Assembly: GCA_964057225.1 (NCBI GenBank)
Contig: OZ059895.1
Location: 16,893,688-16,957,687 of the forward strand
Source: Auanema rhodensis
Taxonomy: Eukaryota > Nematoda > Chromadorea > Rhabditida > Rhabditidae
Length of the DNA: 64,000 bases
Direction of reading: 5' to 3'
Positions 50,294-64,000 of this stretch are shown here, piece after piece. Numbering within the stretch: position 1 is the first letter of the stretch; every line of letters starts with the position of its first letter. The notes under the pieces are model-generated. The model was not told where the DNA came from and ran no database searches. It saw nothing but the letters and a program-made list of their open reading frames with translations. The position numbers and the translations under genes are program-made.

Positions 50294-53200
50294 CCTATGT
50301 TTGATGTGTCTTCTTCTCCATCTTCTTCCTTCTTCTACATCTTTGCCATATATGTATATCTACTACTCTAACTAACTACCTCACAAAACATTTTTGTTGA
50401 ACTAAATGTCAAATCTTTAAAGCCAAATTTTCAATGCTATTTTAATATTAAAATTCTTCTTTACTATACTATATATAGTAAATATTTTATTTTGTTGTTT
50501 TGTTGTCATTTCCTTTATTTTGTTGTCAGTCAGCACTGTTCATTATCCTGTTTAATCTATAATGTATGTATGTTCGTATGGATTATATATACATTTTTGC
50601 ATAATTATTAAAATATTATTATTATTATTTTTTTAAATATATTAATTATAAATATAAATATAAATATATATATATATATGTGTGTGAACATGAATGTATA
50701 TAGTATATTACTAGTTATTTATACAATATGAATATGACATATTCTATCAAAACTTATCCTTCACTTTGTTCTGTTTATTTGTTTGTTTGTTTGTTTTTTT
50801 AACCAAAAGATGACATTTGTCTGCATTGTCTGAATCATAATGTTATGCTAATCCTCGCTATTCGGTGATGACGTGTAAACTAACGTGAAACGTGTATTTT
50901 CTTTATTTTTACTTCAAAATAATTATTTAATTATATGTTATGAAATAATAAATTGAACGGTTGTACTATTTTTTTATTTTTATTTTATTAATTTCATTTA
51001 AATATTAGAAAAATAGTTTTAAAAATTATATTATATACATATGTATGTGTATATAGTTATAAAAATATCAATATATATGTATATGCATATATGTATAGAG
51101 AGAAAGAGAGACAGAGAGACAGAGAGAGACAGAGAAACACACAGAAAGAATAGAATTTTTTACCTTTATAAATTAGTCAAGCGTTAAAACTACCAGACTC
51201 CACATTCTAGATGACTATTTGCTGGCTGCTCAGCTGCAGCCTTGACTGACGATCACGATGATCACGATGATGACAACGACGACGAGCACAACTGGCTGCT
51301 CGGATCTGCTCTGAGCTAGCCTGATAGCTCAGCATCATGTATCCACATACGTGATACATTTCTTGAAATCCAAACAAAAACTGAGATAAAAACAACAAAA
51401 TACAAGAGAGAGAGAGAGAGAGAGTGGGGGGGAGGGGATTAAGAGAGAGGAAAGGAGGGACAGAAAAAAACATTTGGAAATGCGTAAAGAAAGGTTTTCT
51501 TCCGCCAGCTTGCTGATGAAGCTATTCATGAGAAACATGAGCAAAAGTTCACGGGCGGAATGAGATTGCTGAGCAGGCAAAAACTGTGTCAGTAAGGACA
51601 CACTATGTAGTATATGCTTGAATATGACCCCGTAAATCAAGTATTTTGAACCTGATGAGAGAGCAGCTATGCTTAAAGATACTTTTAATTGTATGAACAT
51701 CAAAGAAGCACAATTCATTGAATTCACATGGCTAAGCCCTTTCTTTCAACAATTTTTAAAATAAAAATGAAATAACCGAATGAAAAGAACAAATTAAGGA
51801 ACAAATCATCACAATTACTTACAAACTACAATCTGAAATGCTTAATATGCATAACGGACAGGATTCTTGTTTGATTTCTTTTTCAAAAAATTAATGATTT
51901 TAATCTGTTGAGCAGTAATTTATGATCATTTTAATTAAAACTTTAAATAGAAATATATAACAACAGTAGTCGTACTTTCAAAAATTGAAAGACTTCTGAG
52001 AGGAAGAGGGAGGGAGAGAAAGAGTGAAGAACTTTTTCTTTTTCCTCTCCTTTTCAGCTGTTATTTATGCTTTTTTTCAACATATATGTAGATTATACTA
52101 TATCTAACTATGTGAAAGTGTGTATATCCGTGTCATAAAGCCAGAAATAGAAGCCAATGACTTTCATTTTAGATTATCATCTCAGTTACAGCTTCGTTAG
52201 AACTTAGTTGGCTTGATAGACAAGATGAAGGATTCTCAGAACGACTTGACAATCATTTAACAAAAAAAATTGGCCAACAAGGTTTTGTGTGCAAGGGTTT
52301 CGTTCGTTAAAACGTCAAACGACAACCTCTTCGTTTGCGCCACACATACATACATACATACACACACACCTACATACATTGAAGAGATGAACATTGACTT
52401 TTCAAGCTTTCACTTTGAGTCAGAATATGCTCAAAGCAGTAGCATGAAGTAGAAGAAGAAACGAGAACGAAAAAGAAGAAGAAGAAGACGACGACGACGG
52501 CAACGACCGCGAAGATAACCAACCTAATCTTTCGTCTTCTTTTATTTTATTAATTGCCAACCTGGCCTGATCTAGCGATCATTATATCATTAACCATATA
52601 ACCTTACCTGATTATCAGGCAAACGTTACCGTAACACATACAGTATGCTACAGTATTTGAATACAAACAGTAATTCAAATTGGATCGGGAGGGCATGATA
52701 GCAAAGAAATCGTTATTTTCATAGTCAAGCGTGTATTTTTATTTTTTTTTTTTTGAAAAATAAATATTAATTATTAATTTTAATGAAAATTTATGTTAAT
52801 ATTTTTTTATTTTTAGCTTAAAAACAGACATATTTTAATGTTATTTTTACATATAAAAGGATATTAGTATTCATATACCTTATGTTTCTTCATTATGAAT
52901 TTAAACATCAAAACATATCCCTATAAACGTACAATGAAACTTTCTTTCTGTTTTGGTTTCAAATTTTTTGAAAATAAATAAAAGCTCAATATATGAAGTA
53001 CGGACCATTTTTCTAGCTCATTTTCCATTTGTCTTTACATATCTCTGCTTGCTTCATCCCCCTTTTTTCTCTCTTTCTTTCTCTCTTTCAATCTTCTTGT
53101 CAAGGATTTCTCTCTGTTTTTCCCTCTCTCTCTCTTTCTCTCTCCCTCTCTCTCTCTTTTTCTCTCTTCATATGAGCTAACACTGGATTTAAATGGATGA

Positions 53201-53362
53201 AAGAATTTAAAAGATTATGAGGATGTGTGCCAGTGACCTGCTGTTTATAATTATTTGTCTCCATTGTTTTTCGCCTTTTTTTTACGTATTCATTTCAAAA
53301 AACCTGTCTACCACTAGTATTACTGGTGCTTGCTGTCCTCAATGGTAGTAGCGTGAACAAAG

Positions 53363-53401
<39 letters not shown>

Positions 53402-53775
53402 AAGGGGAGACAGAGAAAAGAGGAGGAGAGGAAGAGGAGGATGTTGAAGGTAAGACGTATATAAGAGCAGAAAAAAAAGAATAAAGGTATGAAGAAAACA
53501 AGATTCTGGTTGAGTTAAAAAGATGAAAAGCAGTTGAAAAAACGGAGAATAGACCTGTTTTCATAGTTGGGAATCAGCCAGAGATGGCAGGAAGAGAGAT
53601 TGAGAGAGAGAGTTAAAGGTTTAACTTTTTCTTGGAAGTTAAGTTAGAATAGATACTAGAGAGGCTGAGAAAGGCTTGTTTGTGATGATCAGTATACAAC
53701 AAAGACAATTCTTCTGCTCTTTGAATAAGCGAGCATAGTCTAAGTAAAGAAAGAAAAAAGGAAAATTCATGTAAT

Positions 53776-53828
<53 letters not shown>

Positions 53829-54175
53829 CATAAAAGCATAAAAGCTGAGTGATGAAAAGGGCATGAGGATAAAGATAAAGTACGTAACGAGGTGAGAATA
53901 GCCCCGAAAATGATGAAGACGGATCAACCGGTTATGCAAGCTACATAAAGGAAAAATAAAAATATGACAAAGTAAGTACACGTGATGTACGTGATGTAAG
54001 AAAGATGAATAAATTACTTTTTTCAAATATTTTCGATCAAACGAATCACGTGCTATATCTTGTTGTGTTGTTATGTATGTATATGCTATATGTTGGTTAA
54101 CTATCAATTCAGAGTGCAATACCCTCAATATTTGATAGGAAAAGTGAATAAAAATTCTTGTCAGCATCATTATAG

Positions 54176-54213
<38 letters not shown>

Positions 54214-55430
54214 TGGGTGATGCATGAGCATGTCCTATTAGGTGAGCTGATCTTTGTTGTAAATTAGTATATTATGTTGTTGAAAGATTGATTTGTTGAT
54301 GATGATAATGATGCTACTACTACTTCTTCAACTTCTTATGATGATGGCACTCGTTTCAGAATCCTACAGGCATAATCAACTGATTATCTGCAGTATTCCT
54401 TCACTTTGCGACTACATGCCCTTTGATGCTACTATGTTTGGCCATGCTTGGATGAGAATATGTGATCATGTGTGTATGTGTGTGTGTGTGTGGGTATTCC
54501 AATGTTAATGGTCCTGAGATTATTTGCGAGAATGATGTTCTTCTGATTTATGCCCATTTTCAAAGTCGAAATGAAGAATTTTGATTGAATTTTTCGAATT
54601 TTTTCCGTTTTCTCTTCTTCTCTTCATCGTCGGGATGCTAGTAGTGCCATTTGGAGCCAGTATAAAATTCATAAAGAGAGAACGAAATAGAGAGGGACTG
54701 AAAGAGAGAGGGAGGAAGGGAGAGAGAGGCGAAGGGAGGGAGAGAGGAAAGTGTTGAGAGCGGGGAAAAGGAAGAGAGTGAGAGGAGGAGAGAAGGAGAG
54801 AAGGAGGGAGAGAGGGAAAAATTGAGAGAGGGAGGGAGGCAGAGAGGGAGGGAAAGAGGGAAGGAAAGAGGGAGGAGTAGTGGGTGAGTGAAGGAACGGG
54901 AAGAAACAATGGCGATGGAAAGTATTTTGCGAACATGATGATGAGGATGATGATGATGAAGACATCGTGAAAACGAGAGGAAAGATGGCCTATTTTCTAG
55001 AATTCTGACGGATTTGTGTCTGTAGATTAGCTATGCTTATCTGTGTTGTTGAGTTAGTTGTTGGGAGAGACGGGTTGACTAGATAGGGAAAGACGCCGAG
55101 AAGGAGAAAGAAAGACGAGAGATAGAGAGAGAAAGAGAGAGAGGGAGAAGACAGTAGAGAGGAAAGGAGTACCCTGAGGCCTTTAGCTAGTATTATGGAT
55201 GATAGAGAAGCAGAGATAGAGTTGGGAGATAATTGCAGAAGAGACGTAGTGTAGCTATTGGTCAGAAGACAAGGAAGATGTGAGTGTGCCTGAGAAGGAT
55301 GGCAAGAGTTAGGTCTTGATGAAGATGGAGAAAAGAGAACGAGAGAAAGCCAGGCTGCCAGATCTATAGAGACGGCAGAGAAGCAAAGAATGGGAGAGAT
55401 ACTAAATGGCAGGCCACAGCTGAATCAAGC
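48323..55430. other. Intergenic region, no supported gene
   Basis: It holds the avr-14 3' flank, (ATC)n near 48666-48700 and 54177-54213, a TCCA repeat (48937-48961), (CT)n at 50243-50286, (GA)n at 53366-53397 and 53779-53825, a GAAGAC/GACGAC cluster near 52450-52505, and long AT-rich DNA. From about 54675 to 55170 it is dense in GAGAGG-type purine sequence. Open frames are repeat translations or unrecognised, and no splice-supported exon was found. Confidence 0.55.
53779..53825. repeat. (GA)n microsatellite
   Basis: About 46 bp of pure GA dinucleotides in the region after avr-14. Confidence 0.95.
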
Positions 55431-56304
55431 CTAAGAAGAGAAAGATACAGCTACCCTAGAGAGCGTGTGTAAAAGGGAGACAGAGACTGAGGGACGTTTG
55501 GGTCCCCTGGCCATGGTCGTCGTCATTTTCATCGTGTCCCTCCTGCATCCGATCGACGACTCTGCTTCTCTGGACGCTGATAGCCTGAGGGCACGGAGAG
55601 GAGAGCGCACGTTTGGTCGACTGCGGACGGCGAAGCGATAGCAGCAGCCGAGGGCCAGCCCCAACAGCAGCAGCAGCAGCCCCCAGTCAGCTGCAGCCAC
55701 AGCAAGCAGCAAGCAGCGCCAGCCTGACGACGACGACGACGTCGACAACGACGATTCGCAGTTCAGGAGATCGTCTCTCCCGTTCTTCAACGACGTTGAC
55801 GACGCAGTGGTCTCTGTCTTGCTTCCTCGAATCAGCACCTATATTTAGACGTGGATTCCGAGCTTCTCGACGTAGGTTGCAGTAACCACTACGACCTCAC
55901 GATATCCATTGTCACATCACCCCTCTTCACCACCCCACAACGACGTCTAAAATAAGTATTTACGATTCACTAGGCTACTACATCTATATTACTAGTAGTT
56001 TTTTGTATTCTCTGCGGCAATCACAGGACTCTGAGCTGTCTATACTCGTATTCTAACGCAAAATCAGAAGAAGAAGCTGAAGCAGTCGGTGAGCTGACGA
56101 CGCAGATCGATGCCTCACGGCTGCTCCTTCTTCACCACACTGACGACGACGACATCGTCTACGTCTGATCTTTCCACGTCACACAGACGACGTCGACGAA
56201 GAGATAACTATGACATTATGCTAGAAAATCATGAAATTTCTAAAAATTCCGCAGATTACCGCTGCTGGAACTTCTTAAGCTTACTGAGGTCAGTTCAAGT
56301 GCGT
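55431..56304 (+). promoter_or_regulatory. CG-richer leader of the gene at 56305
   Basis: About 870 bp richer in C, G and CpG than the rest, with CAGCAG, a CGACGACGACGACGTCGAC cluster near 55727 and further CGACGACG runs to 56160. It resembles the leader before avr-14. In-frame ATGs at 56110 and 56221 continue into the coding exon, so the true start could be earlier than the one chosen. Unrelated frames of 90 and 135 codons here are Ser/Thr/Ala repeats and are not accepted. Confidence 0.4.
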
Positions 56305-56790
56305 ATGATATTCAATAGCTTGCTGATTTGTCTTATTTGCTTACCCACCACGTATGGCTTCCAGCCACAATCATCTAGCAAGCCGTTATCACAACTGCTT
56401 TTGGAGCTTGATAATCCACGTCAATGTGGTGAAGTCATACCAGCTTATGCTCTTCTACATACAGCTGTACAGCTCCGTTATCCTCGTCTATCAGATTTGG
56501 CTCAATTCTTTGCCAATCATCCGACATCATTTGACGCCAAGCTTATAACCAACTGTACGTTAAGCCGTGACCCACCATTCCCGGTCAATGCCAGCATGCT
56601 ACCCCATGCTCGTTCACCAGCCTACGGCCTACAATACACGTGCTCAAAAAAGCCTGATGAGCCTGCTCAATGGATTCCGACTATAGTCTTTCCGTCTCAC
56701 GACCCTAAAAATTCCAATCAGAAGGCATATCTAACATTACGTCTCGACTTTGAAATTGATTTATGCCAGCCAGTGCACTGCAACACAAAG
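56305..56790 (+). CDS. First exon of an unrecognised secreted or membrane protein (partial)
   Basis: From the ATG at 56305 the frame gives 162 residues up to an AAG|GTCAGT donor in phase 0. Residues 1-19 form a clear signal peptide (MIFNSLLICLICLPTTYGF). The rest is a mixed, folded-looking ectodomain with NCT and NAS glycosylation sites. Cysteines lie at LDNPRQCGEV, TNCTLS, YTCSKKP, DLCQPV and HCNTK, consistent with an extracellular domain. Upstream in-frame ATGs would bury the signal peptide, which is why 56305 was chosen. No next exon was assigned in the remaining 7.2 kb. A seven-codon end at about 57499 (VEMNGI, stop) fits in phase but is weak. Function unknown; it is most likely a receptor or secreted protein, by inference only. 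Confidence 0.65.
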
Positions 56791-59700
56791 GTCAGTTATC
56801 TCATTTACCTATATACATATAGTATATAAATTTATTTATTTATATTTACTATTAATACATATAATATTACTAATTATGCTATTTATTTAGTTTTTTTTAA
56901 TTTATTTTTATTCTATTTTATTCGACTTTTTTATTTTTTTTTTAAATATATCATTCTTCATTCATTTCATTTCATTTTCATGATATTCGCTATTTATTAT
57001 ACTCATTCACATTAACTTTAATTATATTGAATAGTTAAATATTGAAACCTTCCCATGATCAATTATTGCCTCACCAAACCTTCCCTGATTTTCCAGAACA
57101 AAAAATTCTTTTTCATCTGCCATCATGGAATCTCTCTCTCTCTCTCTTTCCCTCTCTCTCTCTCTATATATTCTTCTCCTCTTCATATTCACCTCTTTTA
57201 ACTTCATCTGTGTCCGTCATCTGCTACTACTACTACTAGAATCTGTATTATTGGTAGCATTCTCTTCTCTTTCCTTTTTCTTTTCTTCTTGAGATTCTCT
57301 ACAGGAAAAAAAAAGTTTTTTTCATTCCTTCTGAAAGTTAATTTCTTTTTTTTTTCATTTTGTTCTTTCTTTGTCTCACTTTCGGCCCATTTCGCAATTT
57401 GCTATTGTCGATTCAAACATTTTTCGTCAATGTTTCTTCTCTTTATCTTTCAAGCACATATAGTATACTGCTACTACTAACTATATGTGATTATATAGGT
57501 GGAGATGAATGGAATATAGATATAGATAGATAGGCATATAATCAACATGCAGATTCACAGACAAAATTTACACGAATATGGAGTTGAATGAGAGATTTCT
57601 CTATATCAGATTCTCTGATACCTTATTCGCCGGTTCTGATACTAGCTATCTTACTCCATATATTTTTTTTTCTTCTTCTTCTTTTTCTTTTCAAATCGTA
57701 TTGAAACTCTGATTTGAATATGCAACAACTTTTGAAATAAAAATCTCTCTTTCTCTTTCTGTTCCTCTCTCTTTCACCCTCTCTCTCTACACTTCCCGTG
57801 ATGATTCTAACAAAACGGACGGGAAGTTAGTTAGTTCTCTGCTCATCTTGACACCTTGACGTCCATGCCGAGAGCACACGCCGAACTTCCTTGCCAACTA
57901 CTTCATAGAGACTGATGATGCATACGAACAAGAGCTTGCTCTAGCATAAGTCAACTTCTGCTCCCACCCATTGCTCCTCAAGGATTCAAAACCAGCACAA
58001 TCCCATGATTTTTCGCATCTGTCCGATATTTTTGTGCAAATTTAAGCTGCGAAAAATTGAATTTCACCGAAATGCGCCTAGCTAGAGAGCAATTTCGGTC
58101 GTCGACAAGTGTGCTGAGCGCTTTCCAGCTCCTCATTCGTCTGGAATGAGGAATCGATAAACGCGCTCTACTGCCAAAATTTGAGAGAGTAGTTTTAAAG
58201 AGAAAGAGAGTAAGAGAGATTTAATAAGAGAGAGAGAGGAAGAGAGAGCAATGTAAAACTAAATAGAGAAACAAGAAAAGGATAACTGAAGGTAACCTAA
58301 AGAGGTGAAGAAGATAAAGAACCGACTAGTCTATAGGTTTCTAACCCCCTCCCCTCTTCCTTCCTTTAAACATATCACTTTCTGGATGTGTGTGTATGTG
58401 TGTGATCATGTGTATGTATAGCTTTCCTCTTCCCCTTCTCTCGATCATCTTCCCTTGTACATTGCCCCCTCAGGCTGGTTTCTCTTATTTCTCATCATCG
58501 AGCCCTCACTATCAGTGCTTCTAAAATCATTCTTTATGTCGTTTTAAAACAAGAAATGATATACTATACATTCGTACAGGAAATAGGCTTAAAACAATAT
58601 CTGTTGTGCTTGTCACCATCAACTAGCTCTATGTCAACCGTCATCTTCTTTGCTTTTTTCTCATATATCTCTACATTGGGTGCTGCTTACTCTTCACTGT
58701 GTCAGCATTATATTTATATATATATAAAGCAGAAAAGGGAGGGGAAAAGAGAGCTGAAAAGCCAGAATGAAGAGAAAGAGAGGGAGAGAGAGAAGGGTGA
58801 GATTCGATATCAGAATCTCATCGACCTTGCCTAATTAGGATTCAAGCTTAAAATGTCAAGAGGATGATGATTGTCGCGAAAATGAAGCTTTTCGATTCAT
58901 ATATCAATGTATGAGGAAAGAAAGTTATTCGAAAGACAGAGGATGCGAGATTGAAGGAAAAAGCAGCGAGGGAGCGACATTGAACACTACTACTACTACT
59001 ACTACTGCTACTGCTACTGCTGCTGCTCAGCCAGAGATGCAAGAGGAAGAGGAAACGATTGTGGAGCCAGATTGGACCGAAGAGATTTTAAGTCGCTCTC
59101 ACGAGATTTCAAGTGTTTAGCCTCACAATCCAACCTTCAGATTAATATAATTATGTGGAAAAATGATGTTTAATGCTATATTTGAACCATAAATCTAGTT
59201 GACTGCGTGCCCAACATAACCTTTCTTGTTCAAGCTTGCTCATCAGTCCCTCAGGCAATCTCATCCCAAGTCATTTCGTTGACATAGATAACGATTTGAA
59301 ATAGGAAAATGTGGGTTGCGACTGTTATTTCAGTCATTCCATCATGAACAGCCTTATAGCAGCATGAACACACATCAAGCTCAATTTGTTTTTTTTTCCG
59401 AACCCGATTAGCTTGAATGATGATGAAAAGCTTATGCTCAAAGCAGTAGCAACAGCAGCAGCAGCAGCAGCAGTAGTAGAACATAGCTTGTACGGGCTTC
59501 TAGTGCTGAAGCTGCAACTGCTACTGCCACAGCTCGACTATGGCAGACTGAGAATGGCCATGGGTGGTGAGGGGGAAGGGGTGGCTTGATGCTGATGCTG
59601 GGCGAGCAGTGTTGGTGTTGGCTGTCTAGCTAGAGAGGGTAGGACAGATAGGGAGGCAAGGAGAGCACATAATATTCTTTCCTTATTGTCTACGATAGAA

Positions 59701-59894
59701 ATATAAAAGTGGATTCCACCCTCAATAACATTGTTCCATTCGCATGCGACATATTATTTTAGAATTATTATTTTTCGTTTTTTTTTCTTCGAAAAAACTC
59801 GAACCAAAAATGATGAGTTTTTAATCATGCATGTTCAATGAAGAATATACTTGTGATGAAAAATAAAAAGATAGATTTATATATATAATCCAGT

Positions 59895-59898
<4 letters not shown>

Positions 59899-59945
<47 letters not shown>
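59899..59945. repeat. (GA)n microsatellite
   Basis: Pure GA tract lying 230 bp before a longer complementary (CT)n tract, so the pair could fold as a hairpin in a transcript. Confidence 0.95.
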
Positions 59946-59947
<2 letters not shown>

Positions 59948-60175
59948 CTGATAAAACAGATCAAGGGGATGATAGATAGAAGACGGAGTACACACATGAA
60001 AGAATGAGGTTTAAGAGATTTTCGTAAGAAAACTTTAGAAAAATGAGTTTTCGAATGAAAATAAGAATCTTCTCTCATATTATTATCTTGAAGGACTTTC
60101 AGCATATTGTCTCGTATCTTCATTATAGACATCTTGAAGATTTGAAAGTTAATTCATTCAGAAATACTTACTTTT

Positions 60176-60304
<129 letters not shown>

Positions 60305-61157
60305 ATATAATCGTCTTTAAAGCAAATTATGAATCAACGATGATCTGTACGAATGAGAAAGAAGGTGCCTGGGTGTTGAAGGTAAATGTAGTCGCCATGT
60401 CATATGTGGATGCATGAAGCCGTGAAAGAAAGGAAGAAGAAAACACCAACAAAACGTTGTTGAGAAGCAGAGTAACGAAGGAAAATCATTCTTCCAACTT
60501 AATCCGAGTTACCTGCTGGCTTTGAGCTGATCATATTTTCAGTAAATTCTAAGGGAGGGGGGGGGGGGGGGGATTTCCATCAATTTGTTGTCAAATTTCG
60601 TCGCACGTGTATCTCCCGATTGCTTCATCTTCCGTGTATTTCCAATAAATTTGTATTGTTCACAACTGTTTTTCATGTTTTACCTATTATATGAGCTTGA
60701 TGAAACATGTATTCAACATGCATGCTAGTTCTACCACCTGTTCTATCTGATTCATTATATCTTCTTACACAATCACTTCACAACTTCTAACAGTCATCAT
60801 CAGATGATTCTTTCAGCCCCATCCCTCCTCTTTGCGTATACTCAATGTTGTTGAATGAATAACTAACAAAGAGAACATTTCAATGTCCATATATATAGAT
60901 AGATTATAAATATATATGAATATAAATGATAGAATGGCTATTTTTACCATATAGTTAGCTATAGTTAAGCTGGTTATCGGATCCTGTCTCATTTCACGTA
61001 AATAGATAATATAGTGAGCATCCATATTAAACCAATTATATTCCTTTATAAGAGTTACAACACGTCTCGATTCAATTGTTCAACGCCCACGAATTCAACT
61101 GCTAAGCCAGAATGATGATGAGTGTGAAGCAAGTAAATCTAAAACTGAACTTATAGT

Positions 61158-61159
<2 letters not shown>

Positions 61160-61206
<47 letters not shown>
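61160..61206. repeat. (GA)n microsatellite
   Basis: About 46 bp of pure GA dinucleotides. Confidence 0.95.
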
Positions 61207-61210
<4 letters not shown>

Positions 61211-62389
61211 GGTGGGAAAAGAAAAAGACCAGAGACAACTATAAGAGGCTAAAACAATAAAACGTCATTCTTAAATTCAAACTTATGCTCTTTTGAAGTT
61301 GTTATACTTCAGAAAATCAGGATGATCGGCTTGAGATAGAAGAATATTTGAATGAATCAGTTGTACTGTTAGAAAGTTCAATGAAAAGATTGAGCTATAA
61401 CATCATAATCTCCTTGTGATTAGCATTTAGCATTACATGCGATCACACGTATATGTACGTGTACTTTACATCATTAAAGTGCTTTAACCTTTAGAATGAA
61501 CATGTGCAACTTCAAAACGTCATACAGGAGCATATTGAAGCACCGATGAGTGAATGAGCAAAGAGATAGTGAAAAAGAGAGAGAGGGAGAGAGCGAGAGA
61601 TGTTGGGGAAAGAGATAGAGATGTGGGTGTACGGCATAACTAAGGCTCGCAAGGCAAAAGGATAGAATAAGAGAATGCGAAATAACGATGTATAGAGCTT
61701 GAACACATGCACCGGTCAGTAATCTGATGCTTTTCCTTAAGCAGCCGCTCGCATACTATTATTGGCATTTTTGAAAATGGAGTAATATAAGGCATCTTAT
61801 GATCATCATTAACCATATTTCAGCTATTCTGCTGTTATTCAAACATACGGGAACTAACTTGACTTAATACTAGTCAAGCGTGAGCCGCTTCAACAACCCT
61901 CCTTCCCCCCCCCCCAAAGCTCACAGTTATATCTTTACTGCTATACCTTTACACCATTCTCTCTTCTTCTTTCATTTCCTCATTCTCTCATATTCAGTCG
62001 TTTCCTCTATTCACCAGTATATGCAAACCTCTACACTATCCTGATCCTCACCATCATCGTCATCGACATCGTCATCGTAAACCCCCCCCCCCCTTTTTTC
62101 GTTGTCCAACATTACTTCCATTCAGCTTAATGGCTGCTAGTAAATGTTGTAGTAATAGTCTTCCTTCTCATCATCATCACCATTATCAGTATTGCTTTAA
62201 CTTCCCCTGTAACTGTCATCATGTTCGAACTCATAACCAGCAATCATTATCATCTTAAGTAATGTTATCCGAGAAAAGTAACACACAAACCAACTACATC
62301 TTCTGAAATTTCACTTTTTTCTATATAATTAATCTAATTATTAGTAATAGTAATAGGTTTTCTAACAATGCTCATCATAATACATTCCT

Positions 62390-62391
<2 letters not shown>

Positions 62392-62466
<75 letters not shown>
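62392..62466. repeat. (CT)n microsatellite
   Basis: About 74 bp of pure CT dinucleotides. Confidence 0.95.
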
Positions 62467-62471
<5 letters not shown>

Positions 62472-62886
62472 AGTTCTAGACCTTTTTTTGCTCATATCCA
62501 TCTAAGTACTCAATCCGGTTGGTGCTATTTCAGCTTCAAAATAGCATCAGTCCGCGAAAATAATCGTTAACGAACATTTCTTTCCTCTTTGCTCCCTCTG
62601 TCCTCTCTCTCTTCTTCTATCTTTCTACTATCTCGAAGTCGTTATGCATCTCTCTTTCCCACCCTTTTCTCTCTGTAGTTTGAGCTAGGTGATTATGGTT
62701 AAGCTCGAAGTTGCTCACACAGAAGTTTGAGCCAATAAACTGAAAATCAGGATAAGAATGATTAAGATACGTGCACGACGGATGAAGAAGACTAGATAAA
62801 GCTAGGGTACGAGGAATATACGAAACCCACAATGAAAACGACAACAAGGTCACTGAAGATGACGATGAAACCTAAATGAACCCTAG

Positions 62887-62889
<3 letters not shown>

Positions 62890-62984
<95 letters not shown>

Positions 62985-63003
62985 AAGAGAAAAAGAGAGA
63001 GAG
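62890..63003. repeat. (GA)n tract with interruptions
   Basis: About 113 bp of GA with AAG and ATAG interruptions, 424 bp after a complementary (CT)n tract. Confidence 0.95.
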
Positions 63004-64000
63004 CTCTGACTGAAAAGGCAGAGTGAAGTAAACGAGTAAAAGTAGGTGAGGAAATTGACTAATGAAAATGGAAAACGAGAAGTGACACTGGATATAGCTT
63101 GTTCTCTGTTAATTGCGCGAATCGTTCTCTTCTTTTTTTTCTCTTTCTATCCTTTTTAATATTGGCTTCTCTTCTCGTTATCTCTCCCGACTCTTCATTG
63201 AATCATCACCTAACGCCTGCTCCAGTTCTACTCTCTCTTAACCTCTCCTTCTCGCTCATTCCAAGCTTCCTGCTCACTTTCTCTCTTATCCCATCTTCAG
63301 CGCTTTCCCATATTTTTTTGTGAAAACTAGAAAGAGCAATTATCTATGTATATGCATGTGTATGTGCTTGGAAGATGAAGAAAACGAAAATGAAGATGGC
63401 TCAATTGAGACGACTGATGCTCCCCTGCTCCTAGATCTTGCTCTTGCTTCCTATCCCTTCTTCACATCTCCGATTTCTGCCAACCATTAGCCATCAAAGT
63501 TGTCCCACACCAACCAACCGGCTCTGTGTTCATTACTCTTCATCATTCTTGCGATTCCGTATCCAACACCTTCTGACTCCTCTCTTTAAATATCCTTCTA
63601 GCTCTATCTTACTCTTTCTCTTTCTGATTCTCATATCTTTTCAACTCTTCTAGGATAGAATCTTCAATACGCATCTCTTTTCGCCTCTTGTATTATCTCT
63701 CTCTCTCTCTTTCTCTCTCTTCAATTCATTGTGTTATCAATCTCGGGAGTACACATGTTGTCGTGATACCCATGATATAGCCATACTTGTGTTTTTTCCT
63801 TTAAAACAGCAGCCTAATCTCGTACTAGTACGATTCCAATTTTTGTGCTCCTTTTGAGCTCTCAAAACAGCGGATTGTACAAATTTGTAGCTGCCGTTGC
63901 AAACACATGTCGCCCAGTGAGTGATCATGATCCAAAAACCGTTCAATTAGCCAAAAAAAAAAAACAAAAAACATTGGCTATATGGATACACATGAATGAA

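Noticed and set aside
55431-55885. Ser/Thr/Ala-rich frames on both strands in the CG-rich leader
   Set aside because: They come from CAG/CGA triplet clusters; the downstream signal-peptide exon is the supported coding region.

Overview
The window reads as nuclear DNA of a nematode. It is AT-rich by eye, has small exons with introns ending in T-rich AG, and carries very many (GA)n/(CT)n tracts. Its best-marked gene is a glutamate-gated chloride channel whose extracellular half matches nematode AVR-14. The other recognisable genes (vps-51, mtk-1, a Ste24-type protease) are, from memory, like avr-14 all on chromosome I of C. elegans. The species cannot be fixed from the window.

Layout. 1-9977: purine-tract-rich DNA with no supported gene. 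9978-15678: a near-perfect 2287-bp inverted repeat around a 1127-bp spacer. Each arm carries the same three-exon C2H2 zinc-finger gene, pointing inward. The spacer holds a decayed BEL/Pao-type gag fragment and the end of a small coding unit that crosses the right junction. 15804-26276: three tightly packed minus-strand genes with mostly 40-85 bp introns, in transcription order vps-51, mtk-1 (MAP3K4-like) and STE24/fce-1. Gaps are 176 and 253 bp, and each start codon sits 0-2 nt after a splice-acceptor-like sequence, so this looks like a trans-spliced operon. 26277-36104: long repeat-rich DNA with only weak exon candidates. 36105-36587: possible last exons of a small membrane protein. 37142-48322: avr-14, with seven shared... 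in fact six shared exons followed by two complete, alternative transmembrane cassettes (A and B), giving predicted subunits of 415 and 435 residues. Intron 1 also holds a good-looking minus-strand exon of an unknown gene. 48323-55430: repeat-rich, no supported gene. 55431-56790: a CG-richer leader and the first exon of an unrecognised secreted protein that continues downstream. 56791-64000: repeat-rich, no further exon assigned.

How it fits together. The operon combines endosomal tethering (Vps51), stress MAPK signalling (MTK-1) and CAAX processing (Ste24), which is ordinary for nematode operons of unrelated housekeeping genes. avr-14 makes two anion-channel subunits from one ligand-binding domain. 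The most unusual structure is the gene-bearing palindrome lying against the 3' end of the operon. All exon models were made by eye from reading-frame continuity and splice signals; similarity statements are from memory of the families.
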